64,000 nucleotides of DNA, taken from NCBI GenBank assembly GCA_965222105.1, contig CBDCTQ010000054.1, positions 76,421-140,420 of the forward strand, read 5' to 3'. Both the position numbers and the translations under genes were made by a program. Positions 19,307 to 28,269 of the stretch are shown one piece after another. How positions within the stretch are numbered: the first letter of the stretch is position 1; every line of letters starts with the position of its first letter. Under the pieces are notes generated by a model that had not been told where the DNA came from, made no database searches, and saw only the letters and a program-made list of their open reading frames with translations. Source of the DNA: CALGLS01 sp965222105 (lineage in GTDB: Bacteria > Bacteroidota > Bacteroidia > Chitinophagales > Saprospiraceae).

Positions 19307-19882
19307 ATGTCAACATCAGTCAACAAAATCAAATCTTTCTGGAATGAAAGATGGATCAAAGTCCCCACAAAAGCAGATACCCGCGTCGTAACCTACTACT
19401 TTTCCGACTACGGCCGAATGAAAAGCGTCCACAAGATCACTGGTGCCGAAAATCAACTGGTCGGCGGAAGAGATAAATACGGCAACGTCAAACTCTCCAT
19501 CCGCCTGATCGAAAACCAACGCCAGGAATACTACCTGCACCGCCTTATCGGCGAACATTTTATCAAACCCAAATCAGTCGAGCACAAATTCCTCATCAGA
19601 ATAGACAACGACAAAGAAAATAACCACTATAAAAATCTGGCCTGGATGACACAGGAAGAAATGACCGCCCACCAATACAAATTTGGCGTTTTCGATCAAA
19701 AAAATAAAAAACCCTCCCCCAACCAAAAGATGACCGCTGCCAAAGTTAAATTGCTCAGAAAGAGACTTGCCAAAGGAAAAACCAAAAGAAAAATACTGGC
19801 TAAAGATTTTAACATCACCGAAACCCAGGTGCGACGCATCGAACGGGGAGAGAACTGGAAAAATGTCACGGAAAATGAATAA
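19307..19882 (+). CDS. HNH/NUMOD-like protein with C-terminal HTH, catalytic site degenerate
   Basis: A 191-residue protein. Residues 15-45 resemble a NUMOD4 segment (RWIKVP..., YYFSDYGRMKSVHK). Residues 76-122 follow the HNH pattern of homing-type endonucleases (HRLIGEHFI, RIDNDKENNHYKNLAWMTQEEM). Residues about 137-180 look like a resolvase-type HTH (KVKLLRKRLAKGKTKRKILA, then ITETQVRRIERG). The usual N-H-I-D of the HNH core reads L-I-R-I-D, so the catalytic first His seems lost (R98). It may bind DNA without cutting it; that is inference. It has no mobile-element neighbours. Confidence 0.65.
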   Translation: MSTSVNKIKSFWNERWIKVPTKADTRVVTYYFSDYGRMKSVHKITGAENQLVGGRDKYGNVKLSIRLIENQRQEYYLHRLIGEHFIKPKSVEHKFLIRIDNDKENNHYKNLAWMTQEEMTAHQYKFGVFDQKNKKPSPNQKMTAAKVKLLRKRLAKGKTKRKILAKDFNITETQVRRIERGENWKNVTENE

Positions 19883-20004
19883 TCAATAATTCGCTCATAC
19901 CCAGTTTAGGGTGAAATGCCATCGCGCGCCCTGAATCCCTAAAGGGAAACCTAGCCCACTTTCACCCCATAGAGGGGTTGAGCGGAATAATTAATAATAA
20001 TTGA

Positions 20005-21084
20005 TTATTCTACGGAGATAAAGTAATGGTGGTCTGGTAGAGTTGGAGAATTGCCGGGTTCATCCTCTTCGTCATCTGACTGTTCGAGTGCTTCTATGGA
20101 TCGCATCATTAGATAGGCCAGGTATCCTTCGTCTTTGTTGTGGATGCCGAGGCGGTTGTTGGTCAGGTGTATGTAGTCGGCATAATGGCCCCAAAGGGGG
20201 GGCAGTTCACCCGTAGTAGCCTTATTGTTATACCGGTGGGAGGCAGTGCGTTGCTTCAGCCGGTTTTCGCGTTCGGCAGCAGTCAACTGGCGGGCGATCT
20301 CCTTGTTTTTAGCAATCCACAGATTGAGTGCTTCCTCCTCAAATGTACGGTTTGACGAAAGTCCCGTCCACAAGGTTTTGTGGAATTGGATCAGGCTTTC
20401 CTTTTGAATGTCAAAAGCCTTGTCAAAAGACTCGCGTGTGGCATTCAACTGCTTTTGAAAGTCTAATTTGTGTTGCAGATTGGGGAGACCGGCCATAGAG
20501 TGCGGCAGCCAATTGTCAAAAAAGAAGGTAAAAAACCGATGGGCTTCTACGCGGTCCATACCTGTTGTATGTGCAAAACTGAGGTGCAACTTAATGGCCA
20601 CCCCCAGGGCATCGTCGTAAGACCAGTGTTGCCCTTTCGACAATATATATTGTAATACCGTTTTGGAAGACAAGGCAAACTGCTGCTCGGCCAACACGAT
20701 ACCTGCGGGGCCTCCGTAGCGGTCGGTTTCGGGGACATATGGGGCGTATTGAACCGAATTGTTCGGATGCCATTTGTAGGTATCGGGGAGTTGGGCCGGG
20801 TAAGGCGGTTCGGTTCGAAAAGAAGGGACAGACTCGAAATAATTGAGGAAATGTTCTTCCAGATTGGAGCGGAGGATTTTTTCGATCACTTCGGGGTCGG
20901 CTTTGAAGCGCAGTCGGATATGCGGCCCTTTTTCCCAGTAGCGGACGAAGAAAAAGGAATTGGCAATACCGGTACTCAATACGATTTCGGCATAGGGTAA
21001 GAGGGCTTCGGTTAGCAATCGCTCCCAGGGCTCATTGTAATAAAGGTAGGCTGCCAGCCAGGAGGATGTATTTTCGGGTTTCAT
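20005..21084 (-). CDS. Thiopeptide-type bacteriocin biosynthesis domain protein (lantibiotic dehydratase C-terminal type), orphan
   Basis: About 360 residues from the ATG at 21084 (MKPENTSSWLAAYLYYNEPW); upstream in-frame codons to 21228 look non-coding. The sequence has the SpaB_C/TIGR03891 features: WLAAYLYYNEPWERLLTEAL, FFFVRYWEKGPHIRLRFK, YVPETDRYGGPAGIVLAE and the helix ending HLTNNRLGIHNKDEGYLAYLM. In LanB-type enzymes this domain removes glutamate from glutamylated Ser/Thr to make dehydroamino acids. No LanB N-terminal domain, cyclase, precursor peptide or exporter is visible nearby, so the role is unknown. Confidence 0.85.
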   Translation of the reverse strand: MKPENTSSWLAAYLYYNEPWERLLTEALLPYAEIVLSTGIANSFFFVRYWEKGPHIRLRFKADPEVIEKILRSNLEEHFLNYFESVPSFRTEPPYPAQLPDTYKWHPNNSVQYAPYVPETDRYGGPAGIVLAEQQFALSSKTVLQYILSKGQHWSYDDALGVAIKLHLSFAHTTGMDRVEAHRFFTFFFDNWLPHSMAGLPNLQHKLDFQKQLNATRESFDKAFDIQKESLIQFHKTLWTGLSSNRTFEEEALNLWIAKNKEIARQLTAAERENRLKQRTASHRYNNKATTGELPPLWGHYADYIHLTNNRLGIHNKDEGYLAYLMMRSIEALEQSDDEEDEPGNSPTLPDHHYFISVE

Positions 21085-21571
21085 GTCAGAGACTTTTAAC
21101 GGTTTGGGTGTTAATATGTTCGTGGGAATTAAAAGTCCGGTGAAATTACTACAAAATCTTAGCCAGTTTTTTAATATGACAACAATATCGGGCCTTTTGG
21201 CAAAGTGAATTGTTGGTTGTTTGACCAAAACGACTTCTTTTCAACCGACAGATTTTGCTGGCAAGCCGCATCTATTCTCTCTCAAACGTTATCTGTAACA
21301 AGTTTGTAATCCCATCTAAAGGTCGACGGCCCTGCTTGAAAAGGCGAAGTACCGGCTAGCCTGGACTTATATTAACATTTTCATAACATTTATATGACAT
21401 TTGCAGGAATGGGTAATTCCGGATAATGACTCCAGACGCTCATTGTGACATAAACCTATTTACTAAACTTTGAATTTGTCGGATGTTGTATTTGCGAGAT
21501 GATTTTCGGTGCTTTCGCAAAAAAGTCAGCAGCAAAAAAGCGGCGGCAGGTTCAACATTAAACCCAATTTT
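21085..21571. other. Gap upstream of susC, no gene seen
   Basis: 487 bp between divergent genes. I see no convincing small ORF, no RiPP-precursor-like peptide and no consensus TAnnTTTG box. The susC leader presumably starts here. Confidence 0.5.
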
Positions 21572-24500
21572 ATGAATCCATTAAGTACACGAATCCTAAG
21601 TTTGTTGGCTTTTGTGTTGTTGTCCGTATCGACGGTGATGGCACAATCCTCAGTAACGGGCAACATTAAGGACGGAACCGGCGAAGACCTGATCGGCGTG
21701 TCCGTCCTTGTTAAAGGAACAGCGATCGGGACGATCAGCGATTTTGAAGGAAATTATAGTATTAACTTTCCGGGCGATGCGGCCACCCTCGTATTCAGCT
21801 ACATTGGTTTTTCCGACCAGGAGATCGAAGTGACCAGTAGCACGGGCAAGTTGGACGTGGTGTTATCCGACGAGTCTACGGTGTTGGATGAGGTGGTGGT
21901 TACGGGGTTTGCGACCAATGTCAAGAGGAGCAATCTCGCCAATTCGGTAGCTTCGATTTCGGCAGATAAGTTGACGGGTATTACCGTACAATCTACGATG
22001 GACGGTGCCCTTTACGGAAAATTCAAAGGAGCAGAGATTCGCTCCAACTCAGGTGCTCCTGGCGGAGGTATGTCCGTCAAACTGAGAGGGGTAACTTCCA
22101 TTTTTGGCGATCAGCAACCGCTGTACATCGTTGACGGCATTTATGTAAATAACTCTTCTATATCGCTCGGCACCAACATCGTAAGTGCCGCTGCCGGTGG
22201 TGGAAACACTGCTACCAATCAGGACGACGCCTCCAACCGAATCGCGGATATAGATCCGGAAGACATTGAGTCGATCGAAATACTCAAAGGGGCTTCTGCC
22301 GCAGCCATATACGGCTCCAGAGCAGCCGGAGGGGTGGTACTTATTACCACTAAAAAAGGAAAAGCCGGAAAGACCCGCGTCTCCCTGGGCCAAACTATTG
22401 GTTTTAGCAGCCCTACCCGTTTGCTGGGCACCAGAGATTGGGATGCGCAAAAGATACGGGATTTTTATTTTGCAGAACCCGATGATGAAACAGAAGAAGA
22501 ACGGCAATCGCGTATTGAAGCTGCTGACGCGGAAGTTGCTAAATTCAATGCCAACGGCATCACTGACTATGAGGCTGAATTGTACGACCGTACAGCCACA
22601 AGTTATAACACGCGTCTCAACATCAGTGGTGGTACGGATAAGACAAGTTTCTTTATCGGCGGAACTTATAAAGACGTAGAAGGAATTGTCGAAAACACGG
22701 GTTATGAAAAAGCAGCCGTGCGGGTAAACGTCGGTCACAAATTTACGAATTGGCTCGACCTGTATGTCACCAACAACTTTATCAACGCCCAGTCCGACAG
22801 AGGCTTTTTCAACAATGGCAACACCAATACAACGGTCGGATACGCTTTGGCTTTTACTCAACCCTGGGAAGACTTATTTCCCGATGAAAATGGCAACTAT
22901 CCCGCCAACCCGGAAGTGGGCTCCAATGTACTGGAAACCGTTGCACTGATCACCAACCGCGAAAAAACCAATCGCTATCTGGGAAGCGCAACGGCAACTG
23001 CCCGTTTGTTTCAAAACGACAATAACAACCTGAAACTGGTACTCCGTGGCGGACTGGATCAATACACCCATCGTACCACCGGCCTGTTTCCTCAGGAGTT
23101 GTCCTTTTTCCGTGACCCCAACAGTTTAAGGGGGGTTTCCATTTCCGGTAGCTCTGTAAATACCAACCGCAACCTGGCGGCATTCCTCGTACATACCCTC
23201 TTTGCTGAATCGGGCTTGTCGTTCAGAACACAGGTTGGTATAACACAGGAAGACTTTAACCTCAACACTGTCATTAGCACGGCTACCGGCATTAACGGTT
23301 CGCAAACCAATGTCGATCAGGCTACCAACCTGCAACCCTTTCAAAACCGGATCATCCAGCAAGACAAAGGCTTTTTTGCTCAGGAAGAAGTTAATTACGA
23401 CGATAAGATCATTGCTACGGTCGGACTGCGAGCCGATAAATCTTCCAACAATGGTGATGCCAACAAGTTGTACTATTACCCTAAAGCGAATATTGCTTTC
23501 AATCTCCATGAATTCGACTTTTGGACGGTCAGTGCCGTTAACCAATTTAAATTGAGAGCCGCTTTTGGCCAGTCAGGTCGATTTTCCAATTTCGATGACC
23601 GGTTTAACGTTTTTCAGGGTACATTAATAGATGGTAACTCCGGAATTTTCAATACCATTCTTCGTGGCAACCCGGATGTAGAACCCGAACGCCAATCTGA
23701 AATTGAATTCGGTGCCGACTTTGGTTTTTTAAATAACAAAATCAATCTCGACATTACCTATTACATCAAAGAAATCGACGATCTACTCTTACAAGCCAAT
23801 GTAGAAACATCTTCCGGATATACCCGGAGGGTCATCAATGGCGGTGCTCTTCGGAACAATGGCCTGGAGATTGGTCTATCTGCAACTCCTGTCACGGGTG
23901 ACTTTAGTTGGAATACAGGTGTCAACTTCTGGACCAACACCTCTGAAGTTACACGCCTCGATGTACCGGCGTTCAACCTCGGTGGTTTTGCAGCCAGCCT
24001 GGGTCAATACCGCATTGAGGAAGGGAAAAGTGCTACACAGATCGTAGGTACTTATGATCCGGAATCATGCGCAACTGGCGACTGTTCTGATCTCGATCCG
24101 GATGGCGATGGCTTTAGAGTTTACGGAGATGCCGAACCGGACTTTAATATGTCTTGGTTCAACGGTTTGTCGTACAAAGGATTGGAATTGAACTTTTTGT
24201 GGCATTGGAAACAAGGCGGTGACGGTGTCAACCTAAGTACTTTGCTGTGGGATCTGGCTGGTCTGACCTGGGATTACGATGATGTCGACCTCGATCCCGC
24301 CGGTGCACAAGGCAATGGCGATTATCGGACCTCTCAGTGGTTTGCCGGAAATGCGGGCCCCTGGATCGAAGATGCCGGCTACATCCGCTTGCGCGAGGTC
24401 GGTTTGTATTACACCATTCCACGGTCTGTTTTCAATGAGGCAATGGCATTGAAACTAGGTGTTTCAGGTCGCAATCTGATCAACATATTTGACTACAACA

Positions 24501-24613
24501 GTTACGATCCTGAAGTATCCAATTTTGGCGGCAACGTTCTGGCCAACACCATTGAGGTGACGCCTTTCCCCACCGCCAAGACCTTCAACTTCCATGTTAA
24601 TCTCTATTTCTAA
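21572..24613 (+). CDS. SusC/RagA-type TonB-dependent outer-membrane transporter
   Basis: About 1013 residues from the ATG at 21572, where a signal peptide begins (MNPLSTRILSLLAFVLLSVS...MAQ). After it come a carboxypeptidase-regulatory-like domain (about 25-105, SVTGNIKDGTGEDLIGVSV), a TonB box/plug (VLDEVVVTGFATNVKRSNLANSV; LKGASAAAIYGSRAAGGVV) and a 22-strand barrel ending in aromatic NFHVNLYF. It imports an oligosaccharide or other nutrient captured by the SusD partner 33 bp downstream. There is no adjacent glycoside hydrolase, so the substrate is not deducible. Confidence 0.95.
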   Translation: MNPLSTRILSLLAFVLLSVSTVMAQSSVTGNIKDGTGEDLIGVSVLVKGTAIGTISDFEGNYSINFPGDAATLVFSYIGFSDQEIEVTSSTGKLDVVLSDESTVLDEVVVTGFATNVKRSNLANSVASISADKLTGITVQSTMDGALYGKFKGAEIRSNSGAPGGGMSVKLRGVTSIFGDQQPLYIVDGIYVNNSSISLGTNIVSAAAGGGNTATNQDDASNRIADIDPEDIESIEILKGASAAAIYGSRAAGGVVLITTKKGKAGKTRVSLGQTIGFSSPTRLLGTRDWDAQKIRDFYFAEPDDETEEERQSRIEAADAEVAKFNANGITDYEAELYDRTATSYNTRLNISGGTDKTSFFIGGTYKDVEGIVENTGYEKAAVRVNVGHKFTNWLDLYVTNNFINAQSDRGFFNNGNTNTTVGYALAFTQPWEDLFPDENGNYPANPEVGSNVLETVALITNREKTNRYLGSATATARLFQNDNNNLKLVLRGGLDQYTHRTTGLFPQELSFFRDPNSLRGVSISGSSVNTNRNLAAFLVHTLFAESGLSFRTQVGITQEDFNLNTVISTATGINGSQTNVDQATNLQPFQNRIIQQDKGFFAQEEVNYDDKIIATVGLRADKSSNNGDANKLYYYPKANIAFNLHEFDFWTVSAVNQFKLRAAFGQSGRFSNFDDRFNVFQGTLIDGNSGIFNTILRGNPDVEPERQSEIEFGADFGFLNNKINLDITYYIKEIDDLLLQANVETSSGYTRRVINGGALRNNGLEIGLSATPVTGDFSWNTGVNFWTNTSEVTRLDVPAFNLGGFAASLGQYRIEEGKSATQIVGTYDPESCATGDCSDLDPDGDGFRVYGDAEPDFNMSWFNGLSYKGLELNFLWHWKQGGDGVNLSTLLWDLAGLTWDYDDVDLDPAGAQGNGDYRTSQWFAGNAGPWIEDAGYIRLREVGLYYTIPRSVFNEAMALKLGVSGRNLINIFDYNSYDPEVSNFGGNVLANTIEVTPFPTAKTFNFHVNLYF

Positions 24614-24646
24614 ACCCACATTCGATAACCTGTTAAACATCATAAA

Positions 24647-26014
24647 ATGAAAAATATAAGTTTCAAAATATTAATTCCGGGTTTATGTGCTTTGTTGATG
24701 TTTCTTCCTTCCTGCAACATCGATGAGGTCGAAAACCCCAACGGCCCAACATTGGAAGTTTTGCTGGATGGTGCTTCCCTGGCCGATCTTCAACTCCTGG
24801 CAAATGGCATTGAATCCGTCATGCGCAATGACATGGAGTTCTACTACCAAACAGTCAGTATAGTGGGGCGCGAATACTGGGACCTCAATGGCATCGACCC
24901 CAGGTACACAGGCGAATTGCTGGGAGAACAAGGAGCCACACTCGACAATAACGGCTTTTTGACTACCCGGGCCTTTGCCGCTCATTATAAAACGATACGC
25001 AATGCCAACACCTTGATCGACGCAGTGCCCAATACCAGTTCCTCTATTTCGAGAGAGCAGTGGAACAATTTCTACGGCTATGCAAAAACCATGCAGGCCT
25101 ATCAGTTGCTGCTGGTACTTAACCGGCATGACCGATGCCGGTTGGATGTTTCGGATCCAGACAATCTGGGCCCCTTTGTAGACTATCAGGCAGGCCTTCA
25201 AGGTGTAAGAGACTTGTTGGACGAAGCGCTGACCGATCTTCAAAATGGAGAGATGGAGTTTGCCTTTGCCTTTTCTTCTGGATGGACCAGCCTGGAAAAC
25301 GATCCTGATGACGAATACGACCAAATCACCCGCGACGATTTCATCGGTTTCAACAGAGCACTTGCGGCCCGGGTCGCTCTTTACCAGGGCAATAATTCAG
25401 ATGCTCTGGCCTTACTGAATGCTTCCTTTTTCGACCCCGCAGGTGATTTGGATATAGGCGCCTATCATGCATTCGGTACCAGTGGCAATGACATTCGCAA
25501 CCCGCTGTTCTATGTACCTAATACAGATCTTTATATTGCTCATCCCGACTGGCTGGCCGCTGCGGACACTCTTGATCCACGTGTAGAAAGGAAATCTACT
25601 CCGCTCGATCCTGAGGAAGTAGATGTCCCCATTACCTTGTCTGATTTGTCGGGTGACACACAGGTAAGTGTATACGGCTCGCAGACCGATCCGGTAGGCA
25701 TCATTCGCAATGAAGAGTTAATACTCATTTTTGCGGAAGCAAATATTGGAACGGACAATGCTGCCGCTCAAACAACCATTGACAATCTACGAGCCACATA
25801 TGGGCTCCCGGCTGCTACTTATGCCGACCCTGCCAATCCAACCGAAGGTGAATTGCTCGACCAGGTGCTTCACGAAAGGAGGTATTCTCTCTTTGGTGAA
25901 GGGCACCGCTGGGTTGACCTCAAGCGGCATGGCCGCCTCGGCACTATTCCGCCCGACCGGCCAGGCGATGTGGTTCATGAGGTATTCCCCACTCCCGTTA
26001 CGGAAAACGAATAA
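24647..26014 (+). CDS. SusD/RagB-like substrate-binding lipoprotein
   Basis: A 455-residue lipoprotein with a lipobox ending FLPSC (Cys23) and the SusD pattern of helical TPR-like repeats (HYKTIRNANTLIDAVP, YGYAKTMQAYQLLLVLNRH) and the C-terminal LDQVLHERRYSLFGEGHRWVDLKR block. It partners the SusC-like transporter as the surface lid. The length is at the short end of the family. The transcript now runs into an ISKra4 element 26 bp after the stop. Confidence 0.93.
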   Translation: MKNISFKILIPGLCALLMFLPSCNIDEVENPNGPTLEVLLDGASLADLQLLANGIESVMRNDMEFYYQTVSIVGREYWDLNGIDPRYTGELLGEQGATLDNNGFLTTRAFAAHYKTIRNANTLIDAVPNTSSSISREQWNNFYGYAKTMQAYQLLLVLNRHDRCRLDVSDPDNLGPFVDYQAGLQGVRDLLDEALTDLQNGEMEFAFAFSSGWTSLENDPDDEYDQITRDDFIGFNRALAARVALYQGNNSDALALLNASFFDPAGDLDIGAYHAFGTSGNDIRNPLFYVPNTDLYIAHPDWLAAADTLDPRVERKSTPLDPEEVDVPITLSDLSGDTQVSVYGSQTDPVGIIRNEELILIFAEANIGTDNAAAQTTIDNLRATYGLPAATYADPANPTEGELLDQVLHERRYSLFGEGHRWVDLKRHGRLGTIPPDRPGDVVHEVFPTPVTENE

Positions 26015-26040
26015 AAAAATAACAGAAAGTTATTTCATAG

Positions 26041-27649
26041 GAGTGCGTGACAAATTAGCGGAGCAAAAAAAACGGGAGTTTAAAGAAATTTGTAAATTTA
26101 AGTGATAAAAACAATTAACAAACCCTTTAAACACCCAGAGCAAGATATGGAAAAAGACACATTATTACATGAAATTGAAGAAGAAATTGAAAATTTATTG
26201 GAATTAAGCTCCTCTTACGGTGAGAAAGAAATGGGACTCCACGAAATTGAAAACGAAATACTTGATCAGCTACTGAAATTAGGGTTGGCAGTGTTGAAAA
26301 ATGTCATAGCATTAAAGACCAAAGAATCGTCCCATTATGAAGTGGCCGATAATAATGGCAAAAGCATCGGACAAAAGTCGAGGAAATATTTGAGTTTGTT
26401 TGGGAAGCTAGACATAGCTCGGCAGGGGTACTGGAGCAAGGAGACAGGCGTCTATTTTACAGTTGATGAATTATTGCAATTACCATCGGGGACACATTGG
26501 TCCTATAACATACAGGAATTGGTTGGGGAGAACTCATCAGAAACAAATTTCCGCGAGAGTGTGCGGCTTTTAAATGAGTTGTTGGGCTTGAAGTTAAGTG
26601 GAAAATCTTCAGAAAGAAATACAGAACGGCTAGGCGAATATGTTGAAGAATTTTATGATTTAAACAGCTATCAGGATGAAGAAGAAGGCCCCCATTTTAT
26701 GGCGAGTTTTGATGGTAAGGGTGTGTCAAAGAAAAAGCCTGTTTCATCGGAGAGGGATAACCCCAAGGAGCGGCTTTCACGGGGCGAAAAGCGAGGAGTC
26801 AAACAAATGGCAACAGTCTCAGTTACAGCGAGTTTTACGCCTCAACAAAAGACTTCCGAGTCAATAATAAAAGGATTGATGGGGACAGATAAATCAGAGC
26901 AATCCGAAAAAGAAACGGACAAAAAGCCAGAGCAAACAGACAACAGGATGTACAAAAATATTCATCGCCGAGGCTTTTTGGCAGACCAGGAAAAAGCAAT
27001 TGAATATGGTATAATTGATTTAAAAGCCAGGATGAGTAATCCCGAAAGTCGCTTCATAATACCAATTGATGCAGGCATAGGGTTAGAGGATAAAATACTA
27101 ACTTATGTGGAAGAATATGATTTAACGGATAGGTTCGACGGCATCGTGTTGGACATAGTACATGTAAGTGAATATGTGTGGGATTGTGCAACAGCCATAT
27201 TTGGAGAAAAGTCGAAACAAAAAAGACCGTGGGTAAAATCGATATTAAGGGATTTGCTGGAAGGAAAGACAGACCAGGTAATAAATGAGTTGAAGCTGAA
27301 TCGGGATAAAACCAATCTTACTCAAAACAAAAAAGACCAACTAAGTAAGACGATAACCTACTTTAGCAATCATAAGCACAAAATGAATTATGAATGGTTT
27401 TTGAAAAAGGGATATCCAATAAGTTCAGCCATAGTGGAGTCAACCTGCAAGCACCTCGTTAAAGACAGAATGGAGCAAAGCGGAATGAGATGGACATCAC
27501 AGGGAGCTCAGAATATGCTGGACATGCGGTCTGTAAAAATCAACGGCGACACTAAAGAATTTATGGACTTTGTAATTCAAAAAGACAGAAAAGTTAATTT
27601 GACAAAGATCGCTGCGTAAACTTGATTGCAGCGATTTTGTCACGCACTC
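26041..27649 (+). mobile_element. ISKra4-family insertion sequence, copy 1 (intact)
   Basis: 1609 bp with perfect inverted ends GAGTGCGTGACAAA and a perfect 9-bp target duplication ATTTCATAG at 26032-26040 and 27650-27658. It separates susD from the terminator at 27667. A nearly identical but interrupted copy is at 49756-52683, so both moves are recent. Confidence 0.95.
26147..27619 (+). CDS. ISKra4-family transposase
   Basis: 490 residues from the ATG at 26147 (a GTG at 26102 would add 15 residues). Typical family blocks are MASFDGKGVSKKK, IIPIDAGIGLEDKIL, FDGIVLDIVHVSEYVWDCATA, and the C-terminal GYPISSAIVESTCKHLV followed by RMEQSGMRWTSQGAQNMLD. A long Lys/Glu-rich linker (about 230-275) splits the catalytic region, as is common in the family. 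It is complete. Confidence 0.92.
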   Translation: MEKDTLLHEIEEEIENLLELSSSYGEKEMGLHEIENEILDQLLKLGLAVLKNVIALKTKESSHYEVADNNGKSIGQKSRKYLSLFGKLDIARQGYWSKETGVYFTVDELLQLPSGTHWSYNIQELVGENSSETNFRESVRLLNELLGLKLSGKSSERNTERLGEYVEEFYDLNSYQDEEEGPHFMASFDGKGVSKKKPVSSERDNPKERLSRGEKRGVKQMATVSVTASFTPQQKTSESIIKGLMGTDKSEQSEKETDKKPEQTDNRMYKNIHRRGFLADQEKAIEYGIIDLKARMSNPESRFIIPIDAGIGLEDKILTYVEEYDLTDRFDGIVLDIVHVSEYVWDCATAIFGEKSKQKRPWVKSILRDLLEGKTDQVINELKLNRDKTNLTQNKKDQLSKTITYFSNHKHKMNYEWFLKKGYPISSAIVESTCKHLVKDRMEQSGMRWTSQGAQNMLDMRSVKINGDTKEFMDFVIQKDRKVNLTKIAA

Positions 27650-27666
27650 ATTTCATAGCGATAGCA

Positions 27667-27699
27667 ACCGGAGGGCTTTGGCCTTCCGGTTTTTTTTTT
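27667..27699 (+). terminator. Intrinsic terminator of the susC-susD operon
   Basis: ACCGGAGGG pairs with CCTTCCGGT across CTTTGG and is followed by a run of T. Before the ISKra4 insertion it would have been about 43 bp after susD. Confidence 0.8.
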
Positions 27700-27781
27700 G
27701 TCATTTCACCAATATCACAAAAGAAGTGGCGCCTGTGTTTTGGAATTGAAGGCAGTTATTCACTGACTCAACTTTGTCGAA

Positions 27782-28216
27782 TCACTCCATCTCCCCATTC
27801 CTCAAATTGATCCCAGTATACAAATAGGCTTTCAATGAACAGATGAAATCGGTCCAACCCTGCGTTTGTTGAAGCAGTTTTTGAATATCCTCATTAGTCA
27901 TTTCAAATGGGCTTTCTTTGATCTCGATCAATGTCTTTCCTTCATTATCATTACTCAATCCGATCTCTACTGTAGCTAATTTTCCACTTGCATTCCAGTT
28001 GAACGAAATGTACTTATTCGGTTCCAGTTCCAAAATGCCTACAGCCAATGTTACTCCATGATCTTCAAAAATCCAATCGACTGTATTTCCTTTGACAAAC
28101 TGACCTACACTTCTCGATGTAAAATATTTGTTGAGCTTGTCTGGAATTATTATTGATTCATAAACCTGGTGGATTGGCTTATGGATTACGTCCTTCACTT
28201 TTACTTCTAGTTTCAT
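27782..28216 (-). CDS. SRPBCC/AHSA1-family protein
   Basis: A 144-residue START-like (AHSA1, polyketide-cyclase superfamily) protein: VHKPIHQVYESI at the N-terminus, a strand-rich middle (EPNKYISFNWNASG) and the C-terminal helix QQTQGWTDFICSLKAYLY. These bind small hydrophobic ligands or act as Hsp90-ATPase-activator-like domains; the specific role is unknown. It is AT-rich like the next gene. Confidence 0.8.
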   Translation of the reverse strand: MKLEVKVKDVIHKPIHQVYESIIIPDKLNKYFTSRSVGQFVKGNTVDWIFEDHGVTLAVGILELEPNKYISFNWNASGKLATVEIGLSNDNEGKTLIEIKESPFEMTNEDIQKLLQQTQGWTDFICSLKAYLYTGINLRNGEME

Positions 28217-28269
28217 TTTGCATAGTTTTCAGTCTTTGCACCCCCCGCCCTTTAAAATTGAACAAAAAA

